64,000 bases of DNA from Flavobacteriales bacterium (lineage in GTDB: Bacteria > Bacteroidota > Bacteroidia > Flavobacteriales_D > Crocinitomicaceae): positions 1 to 64,000 of the forward strand of contig CANHOA010000001.1 in the NCBI GenBank assembly GCA_947462255.1, in the 5' to 3' direction. The stretch's first letter is position 1; each line of letters begins with the position of its first letter. Position numbers and translations under genes: made by a program. Of the stretch, positions 54,869 to 63,857 are shown in pieces. The notes under the pieces are model-generated. The model ran no database searches. It had not been told where the DNA came from and worked only from the letters and a program-made list of their open reading frames with translations.

Positions 54869-55711
54869 TTAGTAATCGCCTAAGGTTTCTGCAAGTTGCT
54901 CTAATGCCGCTTCTAATTGTTGATCATTAGGCGCAGAACCGTGCCACTTATGGGTACCCATCATAAAATCAACACCTTGACCCATTTCTGTCTTCATTAT
55001 AATAACAATTGGTTTGCCTTTACCCGTCAAGCTAATTGCTGAATCCATAACGCTACGAATTGAATTGAAATTGTGTCCATCCATTTCAAGCACTTCCCAA
55101 CCAAAAGCTTTCCATTTTTCTGACAGATTGCCAAGTGGTAAAACATCGTCTAAATCTCCATCAATTTGCCTGCCATTAAAATCAATTGTCGCAATGATGT
55201 TATCAACCTTGTTTGCTGAAGCATACATTGCCGCTTCCCAAATTTGGCCTTCTTGTAGTTCGCCATCACCGTGTAAAGTGAACACCAAATTAGTATCCTT
55301 ATTAAGCTTTTTTGAAATAGCGGCACCTATCCCTACTGATAAGCCTTGCCCTAAAGAACCGGAAGCCATTCGGATGCCTGGCAACTTTTTGTCTGTAGAA
55401 GGATGTCCCTGCAAACGTGATGACAGGCGTCTAAATGTTGACAACTCAGAAACTGGGAAATATCCTGCCCGAGCCAAAACACTATACCAAACTGGTGATA
55501 TATGGCCGTTTGATAAGAAAAATAAGTCTTCTTCCTTTCCGTCCATTGTAAAGTTTTCAGCATTAATCCGAAGTTTTTCAAAATAGAGAAAGGATAAAAA
55601 ATCAGCGCAACCAAGCGATCCTCCAGGATGACCAGAATTTACTGCGTGAACCATTCTAAGGACATCTCTCCTTACTTGTGAGGCAATTTCTACTAATTTA
55701 GTATTATCCAT
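54869..55711 (-). CDS. Transketolase, N-terminal subunit
   Basis: A 280-residue thiamine-diphosphate-binding subunit. It begins with VRRDVLRMVHAVNSGHPGGS, has SGSLGQGLSVGIGAAISKK, and the diphosphate/Mg motif GDGELQEGQIWEA (G148-D-G-E151) with N179 in IDFNGRQIDG. Together with the C-terminal subunit it would form a full transketolase. It leads the operon; a -7 box (55735-55742) lies 23 bases before the ATG. Confidence 0.92.
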   Translation of the reverse strand: MDNTKLVEIASQVRRDVLRMVHAVNSGHPGGSLGCADFLSFLYFEKLRINAENFTMDGKEEDLFFLSNGHISPVWYSVLARAGYFPVSELSTFRRLSSRLQGHPSTDKKLPGIRMASGSLGQGLSVGIGAAISKKLNKDTNLVFTLHGDGELQEGQIWEAAMYASANKVDNIIATIDFNGRQIDGDLDDVLPLGNLSEKWKAFGWEVLEMDGHNFNSIRSVMDSAISLTGKGKPIVIIMKTEMGQGVDFMMGTHKWHGSAPNDQQLEAALEQLAETLGDY

Positions 55712-55734
55712 TTCTTTGTTTTTTTTCTTTCGGA

Positions 55735-55742
55735 CAAATCTA
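55735..55742 (-). promoter_or_regulatory. -7 element of the transketolase/VWA operon
   Basis: The minus strand reads TAGATTTG, a perfect TAnnTTTG match 23 bases before the N-subunit start codon. Confidence 0.45.
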
Positions 55743-55850
55743 AGTTTAATTAAGCAGCACTATTGAAATAAAAAATGAACAATATGTGCAACTTTTCAAC
55801 GAAAAAATGGTCTATGAACTTGATGTAAGGAAAACTATCGTCGAATTAGC

Positions 55851-55858
55851 TACTTTTG
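55851..55858 (+). promoter_or_regulatory. -7 element of the CUB/P-domain gene pair
   Basis: TACTTTTG is a perfect TAnnTTTG match, 18 bases before the ATG at 55877. Confidence 0.45.
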
Positions 55859-55876
55859 CTATCTAATAAATAAATT

Positions 55877-56260
55877 ATGAATAAAATATTACTCTTTATA
55901 AGCCTTTTATTTTTAGGCTTAACAACTCAAGCTCAAGTATCGTCTAAAAAAGTTCTAAAGGAGCTGAAAAAAGTATACTCTAAATCAGAATTAGAATCCT
56001 TCAAAAAGGAATACGGCAGCCTTGATATTCTTTTCTATGCATACGATCATGCCGTTTTTAATGTAAATAATAACGGAGGAAAAGAGACTTCTGCACTTCC
56101 TGTTTCAGCACATTCGAATCATTTCACGGACTTCGGCGTAAAGCTTTTACCCTATAACCAATACTTTAGAAATGAAAATCCTGAAGTCATTGTTGCCATT
56201 AAGTCGATTTTCATGCTTCAATATGAAATGAACCTAAACGCATCTAAACCTATAAAATAA
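55877..56260 (+). CDS. Small secreted protein of unknown function
   Basis: A 127-residue protein with a signal peptide (about 1-19, ending TQAQ), then a Lys-rich helix (SKKVLKELKKVYSKSELESF) and a compact mixed region (DILFYAYDHAVFNVNNNGGK). I do not recognise it. Four bases separate its stop from the large type B secreted protein, so the two are co-transcribed and may work together, for example as a small accessory to the surface protein. Confidence 0.7.
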   Translation: MNKILLFISLLFLGLTTQAQVSSKKVLKELKKVYSKSELESFKKEYGSLDILFYAYDHAVFNVNNNGGKETSALPVSAHSNHFTDFGVKLLPYNQYFRNENPEVIVAIKSIFMLQYEMNLNASKPIK

Positions 56261-56264
56261 TCAG

Positions 56265-58724
56265 ATGAAGCAATTTATATTCTCCGCACTAACCATTATC
56301 CTTGGGTTCTCTTTAAATTCTCAGATTTTATTAACAGGGCCAGACTATCCAACGAGTAATCCCTTAAACTGCTCAGCGATTATCCCACCTGCTGGGGGAA
56401 CTAATTTTTCAGATGGCGCTGCCAATTACCTGCCAAATATGAATGAGGTAATTACCTTTTGTCCAGACCTTACTCAAGGCTCAAAGGTTTCCATCGTTTT
56501 TGCAACAAACATTGGATTCACTTTCGATGTGCACCCCACTGATACACTTTATGTGTATGATGGTCCATCCATTGCCTCACCTTTACTAGGCGCCTACAAT
56601 TCAGGAACTAATCCAAATGGATTTTTTGTTCAGGCCTCGTTTCAAAATAATCCCAGTGGTTGCTTAACACTGAAGTTCAAATCAAATGGAACTTCTGAAG
56701 GAACAGGTTGGGACGCCAATGTAGCATGTGGAAATCCTCAACAACCCTTCTTCCCACACATGCACGCCTATGTGAATGGCTCAGGACCAGATGCACTAAA
56801 TCCAGCAGACACAGGATATGTAGATGTTTGTTTTGGAGACTCAATATTATTTGTGGCAGATCCCGCTTTCCCCTTTGCTTTTGAAGCAACCAATACGGGC
56901 TACTCACAAAATCCAAACAATTGTGCTTACCAATGGACCATTGGTGGTGTTGGTCAATTCAATAATGATTCTGTATGGTTTACCCCACCCAGCAGAGCCG
57001 GCTACTTTGTAGACTTAAGGGTAACCGATATTTTTCCTCAAATTAAACGAATTACAGCAAAAGTCCGCGTTTCACAACTCCCCAATTTTGCAGGAACAGG
57101 ACCACTTCAAGACACCGTTTGTTTAGGCCAAAACACCTTGCTTATAGGCGGGGTCACCTCTCAAGATACCGTTGGGGTTGACATCCCTTTTGGACAATTT
57201 GAAATTGGTGGTATTTTCGCAGGATTAACCTTTCTCCCTGATGGAAGTGGAGTGCAATACCAAACCAACATTGCCATATCTGGATTTGACGATACTACAA
57301 CTATCACCAGTGCGGGAGATTTCGATCAACTATGTATAGATATCGAGCATTCTTATATTGGCGATTTAGAAATTGCCTTAACATGTCCTAATGGAACCGT
57401 TGTTTCATTGATGAATGCCTATAACCAAACCCCTTTTGGTTGGGCAGAATTGGTACCTGGCGGTTGCGGAAATGGTATTGGTACCTTTTTGGGCAACGAC
57501 ACCAATTTAGATGGTGGCGCTCCTGGCGCTCCGGTTTGGTCTTACTGCTTTTCGCCGACCCAAGCCACTTTTGGCACCATCTGTTCCGAAAATGCAGCAG
57601 GAAATTGGATTACAAACGACTATGGGTTTCCCTCTATGAACCCTAATGGGGTCTACCTCCCAGATGGCGACTTTAATGGTTTTATCGGCTGTCCGGTAAA
57701 TGGAAATTGGACCATCACCGTGCAAGATAACCAAGGAATTGATGATGGATATATTTTTCAATGGGGAATTTACTTTAATGCATCTCTTTACCCTGAATCC
57801 GAGGGCTATCAAAACACCATAGTAAGTGATTTCTGGTCAAATAACCCAACCATAATTTCTGGTCAATTAGATACCGCCATTATTATTCAACCCTTGGTTT
57901 CTGGCCCTACTTTTTACACTTACAATGTGGTAGATGATTTTGGGTGCAGCTACGACACCACAGTAACACTCGAGGTTTTGCCCTTGCCTGCAATTTTTAG
58001 CGACACCATTGCGTGTAATTTATTTTATCAAGTAAGTAATACCTTCTCCTACAGCGGTGGCGTTTGGAGCGCAGCCGATACAGCGGTCTACTTTTCAAAT
58101 ACAACTAGTTCAAACCCAATTATATCAACCACAACTCCTGGGATATATACCGTTTCTTTTACCGACAATGCGTGCCAAAATGTACTGACTGCCGATATTG
58201 AATTTCCTCCATATGTATACACAGATATTTTGGACTCCGCTATTTGTAATGGGGCAAGCATAGACTTGATTGCTGCAACGATCAACTCCGGAAATTTACA
58301 ACAAGGGTACAACCCAACCTTTCAATTACTATGGAATACGGGAGCTACAAATAACCTTATCGTGGTTGATCAACCCGGACAATATTCGGTTACGATGTCT
58401 AACACTTGCCATAGTTATACCGACATTTCTATAGTCTCCATCAAACCTTGTGACATAGAAGTCCCTAATATTATTGTGTTATCATCTGCGGCAGGCAACC
58501 ATATATTTAATGTAGATTACAATGGAATCGCCGAATTCGAATGTGTTATTTTAAACCGTTGGGGAAATACTATCTACACGTATACTGATCCTGCTGGGGG
58601 TTGGGATGGAAAAACCCAAGATGGAAAATTAGTAGAAGAGGGTACTTATTTTTATAAAATACAGGCAACCTTTGATGGCGGTATTGATATTGAGAAGCAC
58701 GGCTTCGTTTACGTTAAATACTAA
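56265..58724 (+). CDS. Type B T9SS protein with CUB-like and proprotein-convertase P-domains
   Basis: An 819-residue secreted protein. Signal peptide (about 1-19), an N-terminal CUB-like domain (about 45-150; VYDGPSIASPLLGAYNSG), a PKD-like region (about 165-270), a P-domain (about 315-505; IDIEHSYIGDLEIALTCPNG and NWTITVQDNQGIDDGYIFQW), further Ig-like segments, and a C-terminal gliding-motility type B sorting domain (about 735-819, VILNRWGNTIYTY, EEGTYFYKIQ). P-domains are often next to proteases; no protease domain is present here, so the role is more likely binding. No SprF-like gene is adjacent; the one at 25618 is far away. Confidence 0.87.
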   Translation: MKQFIFSALTIILGFSLNSQILLTGPDYPTSNPLNCSAIIPPAGGTNFSDGAANYLPNMNEVITFCPDLTQGSKVSIVFATNIGFTFDVHPTDTLYVYDGPSIASPLLGAYNSGTNPNGFFVQASFQNNPSGCLTLKFKSNGTSEGTGWDANVACGNPQQPFFPHMHAYVNGSGPDALNPADTGYVDVCFGDSILFVADPAFPFAFEATNTGYSQNPNNCAYQWTIGGVGQFNNDSVWFTPPSRAGYFVDLRVTDIFPQIKRITAKVRVSQLPNFAGTGPLQDTVCLGQNTLLIGGVTSQDTVGVDIPFGQFEIGGIFAGLTFLPDGSGVQYQTNIAISGFDDTTTITSAGDFDQLCIDIEHSYIGDLEIALTCPNGTVVSLMNAYNQTPFGWAELVPGGCGNGIGTFLGNDTNLDGGAPGAPVWSYCFSPTQATFGTICSENAAGNWITNDYGFPSMNPNGVYLPDGDFNGFIGCPVNGNWTITVQDNQGIDDGYIFQWGIYFNASLYPESEGYQNTIVSDFWSNNPTIISGQLDTAIIIQPLVSGPTFYTYNVVDDFGCSYDTTVTLEVLPLPAIFSDTIACNLFYQVSNTFSYSGGVWSAADTAVYFSNTTSSNPIISTTTPGIYTVSFTDNACQNVLTADIEFPPYVYTDILDSAICNGASIDLIAATINSGNLQQGYNPTFQLLWNTGATNNLIVVDQPGQYSVTMSNTCHSYTDISIVSIKPCDIEVPNIIVLSSAAGNHIFNVDYNGIAEFECVILNRWGNTIYTYTDPAGGWDGKTQDGKLVEEGTYFYKIQATFDGGIDIEKHGFVYVKY

Positions 58725-58864
58725 TTCCTCCCCATTATTATTACTTGATTAAAGAGCAATGTCAGTCGAAATGCTCAATAATTAAATTATGTTCTGCAAT
58801 AAAGATAATTCCAACAAACAAAGAGCTTAATTCTATGTTTACCTATTTTATTAAGGTGTTTTTG

Positions 58865-58872
58865 TAATTTTG
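58865..58872 (+). promoter_or_regulatory. -7 element of gap
   Basis: TAATTTTG is a perfect TAnnTTTG match 14 bases before the gap start codon. Confidence 0.5.
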
Positions 58873-58886
58873 TAAAAAAGAAACGA

Positions 58887-59876
58887 ATGAAAGTTGTAGG
58901 GATTAATGGTTTTGGTAGAATTGGGCGTTGTTTTACTCGTTTAGCTCTTTTAGATCCAAACATTGAGGTGGCGCTTGTGAATGATTTGGCCGATGTGAAT
59001 ACCTTGGCACATTTACTAAAATACGATAGTATCCATGGAGGACTTAACCTTCCCTTTACCATTGAAGGAAATTCTCTTCATTTTTCAAATGGGAAAAAGA
59101 TCCATTTTATCAATCAAAAAAACCCAGCAGACATCAATTGGTCAGCGCACAATGTGTCTTACGTATTAGAATCTACAGGTCTATTTTTAACCAAAGAAAA
59201 CGCATCTAAACACTTACAGCCCGGAGTAAAAAGGGTGATTTTGTCGGCGCCAGCCTCCGATAAGGATTTAAAAAGCATCGTTTTAGGGGTTAATGAGCAC
59301 GAATTAAACGAGAACGATTTGATAATTTCAAATGCATCCTGTACAACTAATAATTCTGCACCGATGATCAAAGTGTTAAAGGAATTATTTCCAATAGACG
59401 TTGCTTATATTTCAACCATTCATAGCTATACATCAGACCAGCGATTACACGACTCACCCCATAAAGATTTAAGAAGAGCTCGCGCAGCAAGTATGTCTAT
59501 TATCCCAACCTCAACAGGTGCAGCGAAAGCAATAACACAGATATTCCCTGAGCTCGATGGTAAAATTACCGGAGGAAGCGTTCGCGTTCCAGTTAGTGAT
59601 GGTTCAATGACAGAACTAACTCTTGTTACCACTCAAAATATTAGTGCTGCAGAAATCAATGCGGCAATGAAAAATGCAGCAGAAGGTAACTTAAAAGGAA
59701 TTCTATCCTATACAGAAGACCCCATAGTATCCGTTGATATAATTGGCAATCCCAATAGTTGTGTATTCGATGGTGGACTGACTGTGGTATGTAATAATCT
59801 TGTTAAAGTAGTTGGTTGGTATGACAATGAAGTGGGTTATTCAAACCGATTAGTTGATTTAATCAAGCTACTTTAA
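58887..59876 (+). CDS. gap: Glyceraldehyde-3-phosphate dehydrogenase
   Basis: A 329-residue type I glycolytic enzyme. NAD-binding start INGFGRIGRCFTRLA with NDLADVNTLAHLLKYDS; catalytic Cys152 in SNASCTTNNSAPMIKVL; His179 in STIHSYTSDQR; and the C-terminal WYDNEVGYSNRLVDL. The usual SCTTNC motif is changed to SCTTNN: the second Cys (position 156) is Asn. This Cys is not needed for catalysis in the family. The stop overlaps the pgk stop by four bases, so the two glycolytic neighbours are convergent. Confidence 0.93.
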   Translation: MKVVGINGFGRIGRCFTRLALLDPNIEVALVNDLADVNTLAHLLKYDSIHGGLNLPFTIEGNSLHFSNGKKIHFINQKNPADINWSAHNVSYVLESTGLFLTKENASKHLQPGVKRVILSAPASDKDLKSIVLGVNEHELNENDLIISNASCTTNNSAPMIKVLKELFPIDVAYISTIHSYTSDQRLHDSPHKDLRRARAASMSIIPTSTGAAKAITQIFPELDGKITGGSVRVPVSDGSMTELTLVTTQNISAAEINAAMKNAAEGNLKGILSYTEDPIVSVDIIGNPNSCVFDGGLTVVCNNLVKVVGWYDNEVGYSNRLVDLIKLL

Positions 59877-61066
59877 GAAGCTAAGGCTGTAATGCCAGGC
59901 AATTCCTTTCCTTCAAAATATTCTAATAGTGCCCCCCCTCCTGTGCTTATATAACTTACTTCGTTTTCAAAGCCAAACTTTAATACTGCTGCAGCACTAT
60001 CTCCACCTCCAATTAGACTAAATGATCCATTCTTCGTTGCTGAGGCAACAGCCGAAGCCATCGATTTTGTGCCTTCAGAAAAAGACTCCATTTCAAATAC
60101 CCCCATTGGACCATTCCATAAGATTGTCATACTTTTGGACAGGACATTTTCGAATTCACGGCTTGACTTTTCTCCAATATCTAAGCCCATCCATCCATCA
60201 GGAATTTGATTGCTTAAGCAATTAGTTCGCTTAGCGGTGGGCGAAAATTCATCGGCTATTACCGAATCAATGGGCAAATGAATTTGCACACCATTTAGCT
60301 TAGCCTTTTCGATAATAGCTAAACAGATAGGAATGCGTTCTACTTCACATATTGAGTTTCCTATATTACCACCTAATGCTTTGATAAATGTATACGCCAT
60401 TCCTCCACCAATAATAATGTGATCAGCTATAGACAAGAGGTTTTCAACGATTAAAATTTTATCTGAAACCTTTGCTCCGCCAATAATAGCAGCAAATGGC
60501 TTTTTGCCATAAGTTAGAACTTTCTGGGCGTTTTCAATTTCTGCTTTCATCAAGAACCCCATCATTTTGTCAGCTGGAAAAAAGGAAGCAATTTGAGTTG
60601 TACTCGCGTGAGCACGATGCGCCGCACCGAAGGCATCATTTACAAAACAATCCCCTAAACTTGATAGTTTTTCTGCAAATTCAATCGATCCTGCCGTTTC
60701 CTCTTTGTGAAATCGGACGTTTTCAAGCAACAAGACTTCACCTGGCTGTAATGATTTAGAGTGTCTAATTGCCTCATCGCCAATACAATCCATAGCAAAT
60801 TGAACCGGCAAATCTACTAAATCAGAAATGCATGGCAAGATATTTTTTAAGGAATACTGTTGCTCAGGACCATTTTTTGGACGTCCAAAATGCGAGATTA
60901 AAATTACAGCACCACCGTTCCCTAAAATATACTTAATCGTCGGTAAGGCCGCTCTAATTCGCTTATCATCTAGTACATTGAATGTTAATTTATCCAATGG
61001 AACATTAAAATCCACTCGAATTATTGCCTTCTTTCCCTTAAAATCGTAGTCGGTAATGGTAATCAT
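59873..61066 (-). CDS. pgk: Phosphoglycerate kinase
   Basis: A 397-residue glycolytic kinase that moves phosphate from 1,3-bisphosphoglycerate to ADP. Landmarks are GKKAIIRVDFNVPLDK at the start, LISHFGRPKNGPEQQYSL, EEVLLLENVRFHKEE-type region, NDAFGAAHRAHAS, GGAKVSDKILIVENLL and the C-terminal GGGDSAAAVLKF with ISTGGGALLEYFEG. I start at ATG 61066 (MITITDYDF); 24 extra residues from 61138 would be unlike the family. Convergent with gap. Confidence 0.95.
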   Translation of the reverse strand: MITITDYDFKGKKAIIRVDFNVPLDKLTFNVLDDKRIRAALPTIKYILGNGGAVILISHFGRPKNGPEQQYSLKNILPCISDLVDLPVQFAMDCIGDEAIRHSKSLQPGEVLLLENVRFHKEETAGSIEFAEKLSSLGDCFVNDAFGAAHRAHASTTQIASFFPADKMMGFLMKAEIENAQKVLTYGKKPFAAIIGGAKVSDKILIVENLLSIADHIIIGGGMAYTFIKALGGNIGNSICEVERIPICLAIIEKAKLNGVQIHLPIDSVIADEFSPTAKRTNCLSNQIPDGWMGLDIGEKSSREFENVLSKSMTILWNGPMGVFEMESFSEGTKSMASAVASATKNGSFSLIGGGDSAAAVLKFGFENEVSYISTGGGALLEYFEGKELPGITALAS

Positions 61067-61181
61067 CTTAGCTGTTTTCAGCGAAATTAACAAAAAAAGA
61101 AGCGAAGAGAAACAATTATGGTCTGAATAAGGGCTCAACTAAAAATAATCACTAATATTGAAATTCAAAAATTTATTTCAC

Positions 61182-63857
61182 ATGACAAAATACCTTTTAA
61201 TTACATTAATACTATGCGCTCTTGTCGCTTGTAAAACCAGTGAAGCTATCGAAGTAGATGACGAATTCTCCGAGGAAGAAATTAGCGAAATTACAGATAG
61301 CATGTATATGGATGATGAGTTTTATATGGATGAAGGGTATGACGATTTTTTAGATGAAGAGTTAACAGGCATTCGAGGAATCTACAAGCCATCCAGAACC
61401 TTATTTACCGATTTAATTCATACGAAATTAGATGTTCGATTTAATTGGGCACAATCACGGATGAATGGAAGGGCAACAATTAGTGCTAAGCAGCATTTCT
61501 ATCCGTCCGATAGTTTAGTCTTAGATGCAAAAGGAATGGATATTTTAAAAGTAGAATTAAATGGATCTCCCTTAGTTTATACCTACCGCGATAGCCTAAA
61601 ACTATCAATTAATTTAGGAAAAACATACAAGAAAGATGAGGTATTTACTGTTACAATAGAGTATGTTGCGAAACCTGATGAGCGGCAAACGAGTGGAAGC
61701 GCTGCCATTACCTCTGATAAAGGCCTCTACTTTATCAATCCTAAAGGGGTAAATAAAGACAAAATGCCTCAGATTTGGACCCAAGGAGAAACCGAAGCAA
61801 ATTCAGTTTGGTTTCCAACTATTGATGCGCCAAATGCGAAGACGACGCAAGAAATCTTTATGACCGTTGATAAGAAATATAGCACCTTGTCCAATGGAAA
61901 ATTAATAAGCAGCAAGCAAAATGAAGATGGCACTCGAACTGATCATTGGAAACAAGATCAAGCGCATGCCCCTTATCTATTCATGATGGCTGTTGGTGAA
62001 TTTGTAACCGTGAAAGATTCCTATACCCGTCAGAATGGGACGAAAATGGACGTAAACTATATTGTAGAACCTTCATTTGAAAAAGATGCTCGCGCTATTT
62101 TTGGAGAAACACCAGCCATGATTAAGTATTTTTCAGAACGTTTAGGGGTGGATTACCCTTGGGATAAGTATTCTCAAATCGTCGTTCGGGATTATGTTTC
62201 AGGTGCAATGGAAAATACGGGTGCTGTCATTTTTGGCGATTACGTTTATAAAACGGAACGTGAATTATTAGATAATGACGATCAATCTACTATAGCACAT
62301 GAATTGTTTCATCATTGGTTTGGCGATTTGGTTACCTGCGAATCATGGGCAAACCTACCCCTGAATGAATCCTTTGCTAATTATGCACAATACTTGTGGG
62401 ATGAATATCGCTATGGGCTTGATGAAGCAGATTATCAAGCAGAGAGCGAAGCTAAAGGCTATTTCGAATCTGCTATGTATCAAGGGTATCATAATTTAAT
62501 TTGGTTCGGACATGATGATAAAGAAGAAATGTTTGATGGTCATTCTTATAATAAAGGAGGGCGAATCTTACACATGCTCAGGTCTTATTTAGGCGATGAT
62601 GCCTTTTTTAAGGGACTAAATAATTATTTAGTTTCAAATAAATATAAATCTGCCGAAGTTCATCACCTAAGGCTTGCCTTTGAAGAGGTTTCTGGAGAAG
62701 ACTTAAATTGGTTTTTTGACCAATGGTTTTTATCCAAAGGACATGCGATTGTTCATACGAATCAAACAATCGATATGGAAAATAATACCGTAACACTCCA
62801 TATTATGCAGAAACAGATAACACCTAATTTTCCTGTTTTTAGAATACCAGTAAAAATTGCCATTTGGGATGCTAATGGTAAAAGAACCGAAAAAATAATC
62901 ATCGATAGTTTAGAGCAATCATTTACCTTTAAAATTAAAGGTGAACTGCAAAATATGTTGTTTGATGAAGATCAAATGCTTTTAGGTAAATATTATGAGG
63001 ATAAACCCATTAATCAATTTGTACACCAATACTATCATTCTGATAGATATAAAGCGCGATTAACCGCCTTAAATCGTGCCTCAAAAAGAAAAACAAGCGC
63101 AACTGATAAATTGATTTTTGATGCGATGAGTGATAAACATTGGGATATTAGAACGAAAGCCATAGAAGTATTTACCGCTGCGAATAAAACATTGACTAAT
63201 GATGCAATCAACACACTTAAAAATGTAGCGCTGAAAGATCCTAAATCAACCGTTCGTTCATCTGCGCTCAAAAACATAAGCGCCTCCGATAATACAATGC
63301 TAATTAACCTGTGTATAAACATCATCACCAATGACCAATCCTATAAAGTAATGTCAACAGCCTTAGAAAAACTGGTAAAACTTGATTCAAACGAAGGCCT
63401 AATTCAAGCAAGAAAATTGATTAAAATCAATAATCCAAAACTCACCATAAAAGCCGCTGATATTTTGGGGAATTATGGTACACGTGAAGATTATACATTT
63501 TTAGAGAACCTTAATTTAATTGATAAACCTAAGGGTGAAGATGAATTAAATGCGATGGTTTCCTATACCTTGTTTATTATTAGACAAGAAATTGATTTAC
63601 AAGAGAAATCATTAGCGGTCTATAGCTATTTAAATGATGTTGGTAATGAGTATACAAAAATGTGGTTGTCACGAGCTGTAAATTATACCATTGAAAACTA
63701 TACTGAAAAATCGAATAATCTTGAAAGTGAAATTGCTGAGGCTGAAATGGCTAAGAATACGCAACTTATGGTTGAAAAGAAAAAACTTAAGCAAAGATAT
63801 GACGATTTGATTACCAACTTAAGCCCTATGGTAGAGGTGGAAGAGGAAGGATATTAA
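61182..63857 (+). CDS. M1 family metallopeptidase lipoprotein with HEAT-like C-terminus
   Basis: An 891-residue zinc aminopeptidase on the envelope. Lipobox LVAC near residue 17 follows a hydrophobic signal (MTKYLLITLILCALVAC). A strongly acidic stretch (about 25-60) leads into the M1 domain: GAMENTG (about 342), the HELFHHWFGD zinc motif (H373, E374, H377) and NESFAN with the third ligand about 19 residues on. From about residue 630 the protein is a helical repeat region (HWDIRTKAIEVFTAANKTL, DPKSTVRSSALKNISA) that reads as HEAT repeats. Start at ATG 61182 gives the lipoprotein signal; a TTG at 61158 is less likely. Confidence 0.9.
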   Translation: MTKYLLITLILCALVACKTSEAIEVDDEFSEEEISEITDSMYMDDEFYMDEGYDDFLDEELTGIRGIYKPSRTLFTDLIHTKLDVRFNWAQSRMNGRATISAKQHFYPSDSLVLDAKGMDILKVELNGSPLVYTYRDSLKLSINLGKTYKKDEVFTVTIEYVAKPDERQTSGSAAITSDKGLYFINPKGVNKDKMPQIWTQGETEANSVWFPTIDAPNAKTTQEIFMTVDKKYSTLSNGKLISSKQNEDGTRTDHWKQDQAHAPYLFMMAVGEFVTVKDSYTRQNGTKMDVNYIVEPSFEKDARAIFGETPAMIKYFSERLGVDYPWDKYSQIVVRDYVSGAMENTGAVIFGDYVYKTERELLDNDDQSTIAHELFHHWFGDLVTCESWANLPLNESFANYAQYLWDEYRYGLDEADYQAESEAKGYFESAMYQGYHNLIWFGHDDKEEMFDGHSYNKGGRILHMLRSYLGDDAFFKGLNNYLVSNKYKSAEVHHLRLAFEEVSGEDLNWFFDQWFLSKGHAIVHTNQTIDMENNTVTLHIMQKQITPNFPVFRIPVKIAIWDANGKRTEKIIIDSLEQSFTFKIKGELQNMLFDEDQMLLGKYYEDKPINQFVHQYYHSDRYKARLTALNRASKRKTSATDKLIFDAMSDKHWDIRTKAIEVFTAANKTLTNDAINTLKNVALKDPKSTVRSSALKNISASDNTMLINLCINIITNDQSYKVMSTALEKLVKLDSNEGLIQARKLIKINNPKLTIKAADILGNYGTREDYTFLENLNLIDKPKGEDELNAMVSYTLFIIRQEIDLQEKSLAVYSYLNDVGNEYTKMWLSRAVNYTIENYTEKSNNLESEIAEAEMAKNTQLMVEKKKLKQRYDDLITNLSPMVEVEEEGY

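Noticed and set aside
55014-55586. Plus-strand frame of 190 codons opposite the transketolase N-subunit
   Set aside because: Shadow of a conserved enzyme gene; the product has no known domain and no promoter.
61067-61138. Longer start for pgk
   Set aside because: Adds 24 residues unlike any phosphoglycerate kinase; the conserved protein starts at ATG 61066.
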